Source: Methylotenera_A sp031369365
GTDB lineage: Bacteria; Pseudomonadota; Gammaproteobacteria; Burkholderiales; Methylophilaceae
DNA: 33,073 nt
NCBI GenBank assembly: GCA_031369365.1
Contig: JANMOP010000091.1
Span: forward strand, 1-33,073
Direction: 5' to 3'
The notes under the pieces are model-generated. The model was given only the letters and a program-made list of their open reading frames with translations. It ran no database searches and was not told the DNA's origin. Positions 16,201 to 25,400 of this stretch are shown here, one piece after another; position 1 is the stretch's first letter, and each line of letters begins with the position of its first letter. The position numbers were made by a program, and so were the translations under genes.

Positions 16201-16279
16201 GTCATTGCGAGGAATAAAATGACGAAGCAATCCATTTAGTATATTTGGATTGCCGCGTCGCTACGCTCCTCGCAATGAC
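16201..16279. repeat. REPIN-like palindrome upstream of the methyltransferase gene
   Basis: A perfect 13-bp outer inverted repeat (GTCATTGCGAGGA at 16201-16213 against its complement at 16267-16279). It encloses a second inverted pair: GACGAAGCAATCCA at 16221-16234 and TGGATTGCCGCGTC at 16246-16259. It is non-coding and lies between the DUF4139 gene end and the methyltransferase start on the same strand. Repeats of this appearance are common in intergenic DNA of many proteobacteria. Confidence 0.8.
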
Positions 16280-16284
16280 AGTGT

Positions 16285-17742
16285 TTAGTATTTAACTTGC
16301 GCTCTATAAGTCAGCGTCGTGCTGCCTTCTGCGCGAATATCAATCTTCCACAAAGCCAAGTGGCTATTGGCTTTGCTGTGCGGATGGCTTTCATTCACAA
16401 TCTTCCAGTCACCGCTAATAGGCTCTTGCACAGTCACGGTCACTTTCTCTTTTTTTGCGTTTTTAAGCACTAATTCATAAGCGCTTTCATAGGCATTATG
16501 GCCTTTTTGCGGGCTTGGTAGCACTTTAAAATCGGTTTGTTTTTTGTCGGCGGTTACGTCAAAAGCTTGGCCTAGTTTTAGGCGTACAGTTTCATTTTTG
16601 GGTGTGTGGTCAATATTATCTTCGCCGACAAATTGCGCATTGCCTTGGCTATCTTTTTTGTACACGCGCAATATGCCTTTGGGTAAAGGAAGCCCAAGTT
16701 TGCTGGCTTCTTTGTTGTCAAACTCAATAAATACGCCCACTTTCGTCTTGGTGCCAATTTCGCCATATTGGCCTTGGTAATAATATTCCGCGCCTTGCAG
16801 CACCAGTTCCTTACGTACTGGCACGCCAGTTGCAGATAATAGCGCAACTTGTTTGGTTTGATTGTCGCTAATCGTGGTAGGACGGTCTAGCGTGTATAAA
16901 TGGTATTCCAGCAGCGATTCTTCCGCCATTGGTGCTGCGGCTTCTGCTGCCATCATGTCCATATTTTTACGCATCATAGTGGGGCGCATGTTTTGTTGCA
17001 CACGATTGACATCGCCTGCTACCAATTGCAATTTAGCGTTTTTATAGCTGGTGCCGCTGGTGTTGGTCAGCGTGACCCAGCCTGATAAATCGAGTTTGTC
17101 TTCTTTATCATTCAGCTCTGCCACGTAATCGGCTTTCCAGCCCAATCCGCCTGTGAGATAGCTCAATTCCACGGTTTGGTCGGTCGCGCCCTTGTTGTTG
17201 ATTTGCGTGACAAGTGTTGGCCTATCGCGCAAATTAGCGGGCACATCGTCGTATACGATTCTGCTAAAAGAATTAGTAGTTAAGCCAGTTTCTACACGGT
17301 TGCCCACCTTAAGCACCACGCCGTTATTGGCCGCCAACACCGTGGCTTGCTCGGTAGTTTCTACACCAGTGGTTGGGTTTGTTTTAACGATACCTACGGT
17401 TTTACCCACGTATTTTTCCAACATTTTTTGTGGTGTAAGCAAATCAAAATCAAAATTTTGTTCTAACAGCATTAGGCTGCCAGGCGCATTAATGCTGCGT
17501 AGTAGGGCTGTCTCAGGCCGTATTTGTGCGCTTACATCGCGTAGTGCCAACGCATTTAAGCCCGCTTTAATAGTCACTTTGCGGGTATCTTTTACCAGCG
17601 CTAAATCTTGATTGTAAATGGTGACCGCTACGCTTAGTTGATCATTAAGCGTGCTGCGAGATTCCTCTAAATTTTCCGCAGCAAAGGCTCCGATTGAGAT
17701 TAATGAGATAACGGCAAGGGTGATTGCACGGCGCTTAAACAT
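16285..17742 (-). CDS. Secreted DUF4139 domain protein
   Basis: 485-residue protein with a clear Sec signal peptide (MFKRRAITL, hydrophobic core, cleavage near A21 in AFA|AEN). The rest reads as the DUF4139 family: early TIYNQDLALVKDTRKVTIKAG, then VPANLRDRPTLV, the LSYLTGGLGWKADYVAEL block near residue 200, and a beta-rich C-terminal half with YEYEY-like alternation ending in TLTYRAQVKY. It should be periplasmic or surface-bound. The biochemical role of the family is not established, so I assign none. It lies between the maf gene and a palindromic repeat on the - strand; no strong ribosome-binding site is visible. Confidence 0.85.
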   Translation of the reverse strand: MFKRRAITLAVISLISIGAFAAENLEESRSTLNDQLSVAVTIYNQDLALVKDTRKVTIKAGLNALALRDVSAQIRPETALLRSINAPGSLMLLEQNFDFDLLTPQKMLEKYVGKTVGIVKTNPTTGVETTEQATVLAANNGVVLKVGNRVETGLTTNSFSRIVYDDVPANLRDRPTLVTQINNKGATDQTVELSYLTGGLGWKADYVAELNDKEDKLDLSGWVTLTNTSGTSYKNAKLQLVAGDVNRVQQNMRPTMMRKNMDMMAAEAAAPMAEESLLEYHLYTLDRPTTISDNQTKQVALLSATGVPVRKELVLQGAEYYYQGQYGEIGTKTKVGVFIEFDNKEASKLGLPLPKGILRVYKKDSQGNAQFVGEDNIDHTPKNETVRLKLGQAFDVTADKKQTDFKVLPSPQKGHNAYESAYELVLKNAKKEKVTVTVQEPISGDWKIVNESHPHSKANSHLALWKIDIRAEGSTTLTYRAQVKY

Positions 17743-17823
17743 TAGGATTCTTTCAAATTAAGGGGTTGATGCCCGTAAAACGGTTGCAGAAACTTTTAGT
17801 TGACGCGCTGCTGTAGTGCTTTT

Positions 17824-18405
17824 TTATATGACGTTGATGCCTTCATTGTGCAACATGGTGATGAGTTTAATCAGTGGTAAGCCAATCAGCGCATTAGGGT
17901 CTTCGCCAAGCATACGTTCAATCAGCGCAATGCCTAAGCCTTCTGATTTTGCGCTACCCGCGCAGTGGTAAGGTTGTTCTTTAGTTAAATAGCTTTCGAT
18001 TTGGTCATCAGATAATTGACGGAACTTGACTAAATAAGGCACAACCTCAGCCTGCATATTACCTGTAGCCGCATTATATAAACATAGTGCGCTGTGAAAA
18101 ACCACCTCGCGCCCGCGCATTTTTTGCAGCTGCTTTGTCGCGTTGTTGTGATTAAGCGGCTTGCCCAGCTGTTCGCCATCTAGTGTGGCGACTTGATCGC
18201 AACCAATGACTAGTGCATGTGGATATTCGTTACCAATTTTTTGGGCCTTTTCCTGCGCCAATCTTAAGGCGGTTTCTTGTGGCTTTTCGCTAGCAAGCGC
18301 CGATTCATCCACATTTGGCGAGATGCTATTAAACGGAATCAGCAGCTTTTGTAAAAGCTGGCGTCTGTATTCTGAAGAAGAAGCTAAAATTAAGATTTGT
18401 TTCAT
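17824..18405 (-). CDS. yceF: Maf-like nucleotide pyrophosphatase, YceF type
   Basis: Housekeeping nucleotide pyrophosphatase of the Maf family. The sequence follows the YceF branch, which acts on 7-methyl-GTP, more closely than the dTTP/UTP branch. Evidence is LILASSSEYRRQLLQKL at the start, PNVDESA, the catalytic GCDQVATLDGEQLGKPL near residue 68 and the YceF-like C-terminal block KSEGLGIALIERMLGEDPN followed by LIGLPLI. The length of 193 residues is normal. In many proteobacteria yceF stands next to yceD-rpmF-plsX; here the pyruvate carboxylase pair lies between yceF and yceD. Confidence 0.93.
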   Translation of the reverse strand: MKQILILASSSEYRRQLLQKLLIPFNSISPNVDESALASEKPQETALRLAQEKAQKIGNEYPHALVIGCDQVATLDGEQLGKPLNHNNATKQLQKMRGREVVFHSALCLYNAATGNMQAEVVPYLVKFRQLSDDQIESYLTKEQPYHCAGSAKSEGLGIALIERMLGEDPNALIGLPLIKLITMLHNEGINVI

Positions 18406-18430
18406 GGTTTTTATTCGTTGTTTTGTTTAA

Positions 18431-18462
18431 ATAAAAAGCCGACAGGGTTATTCTGTCGGCTT
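18431..18462 (-). terminator. Rho-independent terminator after the oadA-like gene
   Basis: A perfect 10-bp stem (18436-18445 pairing with 18453-18462) with a 7-base loop. Read on the - strand it is followed by TTTTTAT. It lies 22 bases beyond the stop codon of the carboxylase gene and should end the accC-oadA transcript before yceF. Confidence 0.9.
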
Positions 18463-18483
18463 ATGGTTAAGATTACAACCAAA

Positions 18484-20328
18484 TTATTCGGGTTGAATTT
18501 CAAGTAATGACTCATCTGGCGTGACTGAATCACCCTTAGTCACATGCACCGCCACTACAGTGCCCGTAGTTGAGGCTTGAATTTCATTTTCCATCTTCAT
18601 CGCTTCAATTACCAATACGCCGTCGCCCGCTTTCACTTTGTCGCCCACCTTGGCCTTAACAGCCACAATGGTGCCTGGCATAGCAGTGGTTACACAACCT
18701 GCGTGGTGTGGGCGAGGACGACCACTAGAAGTAGTAGAAGCTTTTTTCTTGCCACCATTTTTTGTACCGCTGCTGCCAGAAACTTCAATTTCGTCCAAAG
18801 TTTCTACAATTACTTCTTCGGCAATACCGTCCACTGACACATAGAATGGACGCTTTTCTTCCCCCGCATGGCCACTGCCAGTAAGCTTGATATGGAAAGT
18901 TTCACCATGTAAAGTCACTTTAAACTCACTGGGCGCATAGCGCGCAGAGGCAGTATTGACGGCCTCTTTGGTTTGCAATGTCTCTGGCTTTAAGCTACCC
19001 GCATTGCGTTCTTGTAGAAAAGTTTTACCAATATCGGGGAACATGGCGTAGGTTAAAACGTCTTCCTCAGACATTGCAATGCGCTCAGATTCAGCTTGTA
19101 ATCTGGCCATTTCTGGCTCTAACAAATCGGCAGGGCGGCAAGTCATTACTTCTGCATCACCCACTGCTTGTTGCTTTACTGTTGCATTAACAGGCGCAGG
19201 CGCTTTGCCATATTGGCCTAAAAAGTAATTTTTAACTTCGTTGGTCACCGATTTATAGCGGGCGCCAGTCATCACATTTAATACGGCCTGCGTGCCTACT
19301 ATTTGCGAGGTTGGCGTTACTAAAGGCGGGTAACCTAAATCTTCTCGCACACGCGGAATTTCAAGCAACACTTCATCCATGCGGTTTAGTGCGCCTTGTT
19401 CTTTTAGCTGATTTGATAAATTAGAAATCATGCCGCCTGGTACTTGGTTTACCAGCACGCGTGTATCCACGCCAGTAAACGCGCTTTCATATTGCCAATA
19501 CTTGTGGCGCACATCGCGTAAATAGGCGGTTACTTCTTGTAGTTTGGCTAAATCTAAGCCTGTATCATAAGGCGTGCCTTTAAACGCGGCTACCATACTC
19601 TCTGTGGTGGGGTGGCTAGCACCTTCAGAGAACGATGAATTGCAAGTGTCGATAACATCCACACCGCTCTCAACACTTTTAAGCATCACCATGCTGGCTA
19701 AGCCAGAAGTAGCGTGGCTGTGCATGTGCACAGGCAAGCTAACAGCCGCTTTTAACTCTTTAACAAGTTGCGCTGCCACGGTTGGCGTAAGCAAACCCGC
19801 CATATCTTTAACGCCAATGCTGTCCGCGCCAATTTCTTCTAGCTCTTTGGCCATGGCGACAAAGTAGGCAATATCGTGCACGGGGCTGGTGGTGTAAGAC
19901 AACGTGCCAATGGCGTGTTTGTTCACTTTTTTAACCGCAGTAATCGCTTCACGCAGGTTGCGCACGTCGTTTAACGCATCAAAAATGCGGAATACATCCA
20001 CACCGTTATCGGCTGATTTTTGCACAAAAGCATGTACCACATCATCGGAATAATGACGATAGCCAAGCAAGTTTTGACCGCGCAGCAACATATTAATTTG
20101 GCTGTTAGGCAAAGCTTTGCGTAATTTGGCAAGGCGCTCCCACGGGTCTTCTTTTAAAAATCGCACGCATGCATCAAAGGTGGCGCCACCCCAAGCTTCT
20201 ATTGACCAAAAGCCAATATCATCAAGTTGTTTGCAAATTGGCAGCATATCTTCGGTACGCAACCGTGTTGCAATCATCGATTGATGTCCGTCGCGTAAAA
20301 CCAGTTCTGTAATGTGTATTTTGCTCAT
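18484..20328 (-). CDS. oadA: Pyruvate carboxylase subunit B (OadA-like carboxyltransferase with biotin domain)
   Basis: Carboxyltransferase plus biotin-carrier subunit, moving CO2 from carboxybiotin to pyruvate to give oxaloacetate. The 614-residue protein opens with the HMGL-like barrel (ITELVLRDGHQSMIATRLRT, then GFWSIEAWGGATFDACVRFL) and contains NGVDVFRIFDALNDVRN, IGVKDMAGLLTP and HMHSHATSG. A lysine/serine-rich linker lies near residue 530. The C-terminal lipoyl-type domain has biotinylated K578 in EAMKMENE. Automatic pipelines often name it oxaloacetate decarboxylase alpha. The partner is a biotin carboxylase and no membrane OadB or OadG is nearby, so anaplerotic pyruvate carboxylase is the better reading. 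Confidence 0.92.
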   Translation of the reverse strand: MSKIHITELVLRDGHQSMIATRLRTEDMLPICKQLDDIGFWSIEAWGGATFDACVRFLKEDPWERLAKLRKALPNSQINMLLRGQNLLGYRHYSDDVVHAFVQKSADNGVDVFRIFDALNDVRNLREAITAVKKVNKHAIGTLSYTTSPVHDIAYFVAMAKELEEIGADSIGVKDMAGLLTPTVAAQLVKELKAAVSLPVHMHSHATSGLASMVMLKSVESGVDVIDTCNSSFSEGASHPTTESMVAAFKGTPYDTGLDLAKLQEVTAYLRDVRHKYWQYESAFTGVDTRVLVNQVPGGMISNLSNQLKEQGALNRMDEVLLEIPRVREDLGYPPLVTPTSQIVGTQAVLNVMTGARYKSVTNEVKNYFLGQYGKAPAPVNATVKQQAVGDAEVMTCRPADLLEPEMARLQAESERIAMSEEDVLTYAMFPDIGKTFLQERNAGSLKPETLQTKEAVNTASARYAPSEFKVTLHGETFHIKLTGSGHAGEEKRPFYVSVDGIAEEVIVETLDEIEVSGSSGTKNGGKKKASTTSSGRPRPHHAGCVTTAMPGTIVAVKAKVGDKVKAGDGVLVIEAMKMENEIQASTTGTVVAVHVTKGDSVTPDESLLEIQPE

Positions 20329-20384
20329 AGCGTTATATCTTATAGTTTATATTTAAAGTTAAGTCTTTAGTTAAATGACCCGTT

Positions 20385-21803
20385 TTATATACCTTCGTGC
20401 GCTGCAATGGCCGCCGAAATAGCCGCTGCAAATAACTCTGGCGGCAATTTAGTAGCGTAATTAGTAAGCTCAGGGTGCGTTTCCACAAAACTGGTGTTGA
20501 AATCAGCATTTTTAAAATCGGGATGCTTCATAATCTCTTGATAATATGGAATGGTGGTTTTTACACCATACACCACCATATCGCCCAAGGCACGGCGTCC
20601 ACGCTCAACAACACTTGGCCAATCCAGCGCCCACACCGTGAGTTTTGCACACATTGAATCGTAATAGGGCGGAATCACATAGCCAGAGTAAATCGCAGCA
20701 TCCATGCGTACACCAGGCCCGCCAGGTGAATAATAACGCGTAATTTTACCAAAGCTTGGCAGAAAATCATTTTTAGGGTCTTCCGCATTAATGCGATATT
20801 CCATCGCAAAGCCACGAAAGCTAATTTCAGATTGTTTATAGCGCAGGGGCAAACCATAAGCAATGCGTATTTGCTCTTGCACAATATCCACACCAGTAAT
20901 CGTCTCGGTTACCATGTGCTCTACCTGCAAGCGCGTGTTCATTTCCATAAAATAAAAATTATTATTTTGATCGAGCAAAAACTCTACCGTGCCCGCATTT
21001 TCATAACCCACCGCTTTAGCCGCTTTAACCGCCAAGCCGCCAATATAGTCGCGTTGCGCTTGACTTAACTGTGGCGATGGCGCAATTTCAATGAGCTTTT
21101 GATTACGGCGTTGAATCGAACAATCGCGCTCAAATAAATGGATCACATTGCCGATACTATCGCCCATTACTTGCACTTCGATATGGCGTGGATGCACTAC
21201 ACATTTTTCTAAAAACACTTCTGGTTTGCCAAACGCTTTGCTGGCTTCAGAAATCACGCGGTCATAATTGCTAAGTAAATCTTTTTCAGAATCACAACGG
21301 CGAATACCACGCCCACCGCCGCCGTTAGTGGCTTTAAGCATCACGGGGTAACCAATTTTAGCCGCTAATTTTATCGCCTCGTCTAAATCGGCTAAGTTAC
21401 CGTCAGAGCCAGGCGTGCAGGGGATACCCGCGCCAGTCATGGCTTTGCGCGCCTCGATTTTATCGCCCATTTGGCGAATAACTGACGCATTTGGCCCAAT
21501 AAACTTAATGCCACGCCGCGCGCAAATTTCGGCCAGCTCTGGATTCTCTGATAGAAAACCATAACCTGGGTGCAACGCATCGCAGCCTGCAGCCACCGCC
21601 ACATTAACGATATTATGCGCGTTTAAATAGCCTGCAACAGGGTCTGCGCCCAAATTATAGGCCTCATCGGCTTTTTTAACGTGCAAGGCATGGCGGTCTG
21701 CATCGGCATAAACCGCCACAGATTTAATGCCCATTTCAGAGCAAGCGCGTACAATACGTACTGCAATTTCACCCCGATTAGCGACTAGAATTTTTTTGAA
21801 CAC
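20385..21803 (-). CDS. accC: Pyruvate carboxylase subunit A (AccC-like biotin carboxylase)
   Basis: ATP-dependent biotin carboxylase; it charges the biotin on the partner subunit with bicarbonate. The 472-residue protein has the start KKILVANRGEIAVRIVRACS, HPGYGFLSENPELAE near residue 80, the ATP-grasp glycine loop KATNGGGGRGIRRC at about 160 and the FYFMEMNTRLQVEHMVTE signature near 285. It is slightly longer than typical AccC (about 450) and close to PycA of two-subunit pyruvate carboxylases. The start is a GTG at 21803 with AGGG about 8 bases upstream. oadA follows 56 bases downstream in the same transcript. Confidence 0.92.
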   Translation of the reverse strand: MFKKILVANRGEIAVRIVRACSEMGIKSVAVYADADRHALHVKKADEAYNLGADPVAGYLNAHNIVNVAVAAGCDALHPGYGFLSENPELAEICARRGIKFIGPNASVIRQMGDKIEARKAMTGAGIPCTPGSDGNLADLDEAIKLAAKIGYPVMLKATNGGGGRGIRRCDSEKDLLSNYDRVISEASKAFGKPEVFLEKCVVHPRHIEVQVMGDSIGNVIHLFERDCSIQRRNQKLIEIAPSPQLSQAQRDYIGGLAVKAAKAVGYENAGTVEFLLDQNNNFYFMEMNTRLQVEHMVTETITGVDIVQEQIRIAYGLPLRYKQSEISFRGFAMEYRINAEDPKNDFLPSFGKITRYYSPGGPGVRMDAAIYSGYVIPPYYDSMCAKLTVWALDWPSVVERGRRALGDMVVYGVKTTIPYYQEIMKHPDFKNADFNTSFVETHPELTNYATKLPPELFAAAISAAIAAHEGI

Positions 21804-21815
21804 GCTGTTGCCCTA

Positions 21816-21845
21816 ATATTGAGACTTATAAAAAATGAACGTCAA
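21816..21845 (-). promoter_or_regulatory. Candidate promoter for the accC-oadA unit
   Basis: Read on the - strand: TTGACG (21845-21840), an 18-base spacer, then CAATAT (21821-21816). It lies in the divergent gap between the carboxylase genes and yceD, just upstream of the GTG start and its AGGG ribosome-binding site. The match to the sigma-70 pattern is moderate. Confidence 0.45.
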
Positions 21846-21936
21846 AAAATGACTATCAAACCTGCTAATTGTAACACGCTGGCGCGGCCTGCAAAATATG
21901 CACAGCGCTAAAAACTTAAGCAAACTTTAAACCTTT

Positions 21937-22434
21937 ATGATGAAACCTTTAACAATGAACGACTTAATCATTAATAATTTAGAATTCGCACAAACCCAGC
22001 AAACACTCACTGGCGAAATTGATGCTTTAAAATGTGAAAGATTGGCCGAAATCCTTGCGCCAAGCAGCAAAGGCGCGCCTATCAGCTTTAAACTAACAAG
22101 CACTGCTAGGCAATTACGCAACCCCAGCCTGCATCTACACATTGAAGCAAAGTTACCAGTGATATGCCAACGTTGTTTGGACGAAATGCTGGTGAATATA
22201 AACTTGGATTTTAATTACATTATTTGCAATGCGTTACCCTCAGAAGTCGACGAAAACGACGACACCGATTGGCTAGAAGCCGCCCCCGAGATGAATCTGC
22301 AAGTGTTGATAGAAGACGAATTGCTACTCGCCATGCCAATCGCGCCCATGCACGACCACGATTGCAGCAAACAAAGCATGCAAAGCGGCGAAAAACCCAA
22401 CCCATTTGCGATGTTAAAAGGGTTGATTAAGTAA
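21937..22434 (+). CDS. yceD: YceD/DUF177 family protein
   Basis: Conserved small protein encoded in front of rpmF in most bacteria and linked with 23S rRNA or large-subunit biogenesis. Its biochemical activity is not settled. The 165-residue sequence has the family's paired cysteines in LPVICQRCLDEM near residue 73, an acidic stretch after it (VDENDDTDWLE), the EDELLLAMPIAP segment and a C-terminal NPFAMLKGL. Three in-frame ATGs lie close together (21937, 21940, 21955) without a clear ribosome-binding site, so the start is uncertain. Its usual partner rpmF is 4.7 kb away here because of accessory DNA. Confidence 0.9.
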   Translation: MMKPLTMNDLIINNLEFAQTQQTLTGEIDALKCERLAEILAPSSKGAPISFKLTSTARQLRNPSLHLHIEAKLPVICQRCLDEMLVNINLDFNYIICNALPSEVDENDDTDWLEAAPEMNLQVLIEDELLLAMPIAPMHDHDCSKQSMQSGEKPNPFAMLKGLIK

Positions 22435-22493
22435 TGGACAAGAAAACATAAACCTTACATTATCTGCTTACTAATCAATAATAAAACGCGCGT

Positions 22494-25400
22494 ATGAACA
22501 TTCAACAATACATTACCAATGTAAGCAGTCTGTTTGCCAAAGGCAACGCCACCGAACACAGCTATCGTGGCGATTTGCAACAATTACTTCAAAGTTTGCT
22601 ACCAGATGTTGATATTACCAACGAACCCAAACGCATTGATTGCGGCGCGCCCGATTACATTCTCAGCCGCAAAGACATTCCTGCAGGCTATATAGAGGCC
22701 AAAGATGTAGGTGTAGAGCTTGGCGCAAAAATTCATCAAGAGCAGTTTGATCGGTACAAAGCAGCGCTAGATAACCTGATAATTACCGATTACTTGCAGT
22801 TTCACTTTTACAAACAAGGTCAGCTTGTAACAAGTTGTTTTATTGGCGAAGTTTCAAATGGCAAAGTATTTGCCAACCCACAAAATTTTGATGCATTTAC
22901 AAATCTAATTCAAAACTTTGCGATTACGTATACAACCAGCATTAAATCGCCCGTAAAACTTGCGCAGATGATGGCCGCCAAAGCCAAGCTGATGGCCGAT
23001 GTAATACACAAAGCGCTAGATGAAGACGATGCAAACAAAACACAAAGCGAGCTTAAAAACCAGTATGAAGCGTTCAAAACCGTACTCATACACGATATTA
23101 GCAACGAAGCCTTTGCTGATATTTACGCGCAAACCATTGCTTATGGCATGTTTGCAGCGCGTTACCACGACCCAACTTTACAAAATTTTAGTCGCGAAGA
23201 AGCGGCAAGGTTAATCCCTCAAAGCAACCCGTTTTTGCGGCAGCTGTTCCGCACCGTGGCTGGTTACAACTTAGACGATACTGATGGTAAGCGCCTGCTG
23301 TGGATTGTGGAAGAATTGGTGCAAATATTTTTAGCGACCGATGTCGCCAGCATTATGCAAAACTTTGGTCGCGCCACCCGCCAGCAAGACCCAGTGGTGC
23401 ATTTTTATGAAACATTCTTAGCCGCGTACGACCCAAAATTGCGCAAAGCACGCGGTGTTTGGTACACGCCAGAACCCGTAGTTAATTTTATTGTGCGAGC
23501 GGTAGATGACATACTCAAAACCAAATTTAACCTGCCACAAGGTTTGGGCGATACCAGTAAAACCAAAATCAAAGTTAATGTAAAAGGCGCAGGCAAAAAA
23601 GGCGAAACAGTTACGCTAGAAAAAGAAATCCATAAAGTACAAATACTAGACCCAGCCACAGGCACAGGTACGTTTTTAGCGCAAACCGTGCGCCATATTT
23701 ACGCTAATCAATTTTCCACCATGCAAGGCATGTGGCCACAATATGTTAAAGAGCATTTAATCCCGCGTCTTAACGGCTTTGAGCTACTCATGACTAGTTA
23801 CGCTATGGCGCATTTAAAAATTGATATGCTGCTAACCGAAACAGGCTACGTGAATGATAGCGCCGCAGACCGCTTACGTATTTACCTCACCAATAGCCTA
23901 GAGAACGACGACGCGCCCGATTTGCCGCTATTTAATTATTTAAGTGCAGAAGCGAACGAAGCCAACCGCATTAAACGCGATGCGCCAGTGATGGTGGTGA
24001 TGGGTAATCCGCCTTATTCCGTTAGCAGCAGCAACAAAAGCAAATGGATACAAGATTTACTCAAAGATTACAAAAAGGATTTAAACGAACGCAATATTCA
24101 ACCGCTTTCAGATGACTACATCAAGTTTATTCGCTTTGGGCAACACTTTATTGATAAAAATGGCGAAGGCGTGCTGGCTTATATCAGCAACAATAGCTTT
24201 ATTGATGGTCTGATTCACCGTCAAATGCGTAAAAATTTGCTAGAGAGTTTTGATGAGATTTATATTTTAGACCTTCACGGCAACGCCAAAAAGAAAGAAA
24301 CTGCGCCAGATGGTAGCAAAGATGAAAATGTGTTTGACATTATGCAAGGCGTTAGCATTAATTTGTTTGTGAAAACCACTACCCCGTCTTTGCTTCGCAA
24401 ATCCACCCCTTCTAAAGAAGGGGAATTGTCCGCTGAATTTATTCCCCTTCAAAATGAAGGGGTGGCGCGTAGCGACGGGGTAGTTGCAAGTGGCAAGAGA
24501 TTAGCGAAAGTCTTTCACCACAGCCTATATGGCAAGCGTGAGGCGAAGTATGAGGCTTTGAATGCAGGTGGTTTTAACAGTTTGCCATGGCAAGAAATTG
24601 CCTACAAAGCACCTGAGTATTTGTTTATTCAAAAAAATGCGGTGGTTGAGCAGATTTATGTGCAAGGCTTTTCAATCAATGATTTATTTCCAGTTAATTC
24701 AAGCGGTATAAGTACGCATCGAGATGATTTTGTAATTGATATTCATAAAGAAAAACTCAGTAAACGCATACAGCGCTTTTATGATTTGTCGCTGACCAAT
24801 GACGCAGTTAGAAATGAAATGGATTTAAAAGATAACCGTGACTGGAGTTTGAATGTAGCTAGAAAAAACAAAGAATTTGATGCTAATTTAATAAAAACAG
24901 TAACTTATAGGCCTTTTGATAATCAAGCTATTTATTACGATGCTAATTTGATTGATTTTGGTCGGCAAAATGTGATGCGTCATTTATTAGCAGGGGACAA
25001 CTTTGCTTTTGTGTGTCTGCGGCAATCTAGAAATATGGAACAAGGCACTTTCTTAATTACTAAAGATTTGGTTATTAAAGACACAGTGTCATTGCTTGAT
25101 AGATGTTCAGCATTCCCGCTTTACACCTATCCCGATTCCACCGATTTACTCGCCACTAACCCGTCAGATCTTTTTGGGTCTGCCACCCCTTCTGCTGAAG
25201 GGGAATTAAAACGTACACCCAACCTCAATATGCAGATTGTGGAAACTATCGCACAAGGTTTAGGGCTTACATTTACCGCAGAAAAAGCAGCTACCCCGTC
25301 ACTTCGTGCCACCCCTTCCACGGAAGGGGAATTAACAGCTGCGAATATTCCCCTTCAAAATGAAGGGGTGGATTTGCGTAGCAAAGACGGGGTAGTAGCA

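Noticed and set aside
16544..17611. Several + strand ORFs opposite the DUF4139 gene (for example 17192-17611)
   Set aside because: They are antisense shadows of a gene with a signal peptide and family motifs, and show no domain or ribosome-binding site of their own.
18484..20328. Sodium-pumping oxaloacetate decarboxylase alpha subunit
   Set aside because: No beta or gamma membrane subunit is nearby and the gene is paired with a biotin carboxylase, so pyruvate carboxylase fits better.
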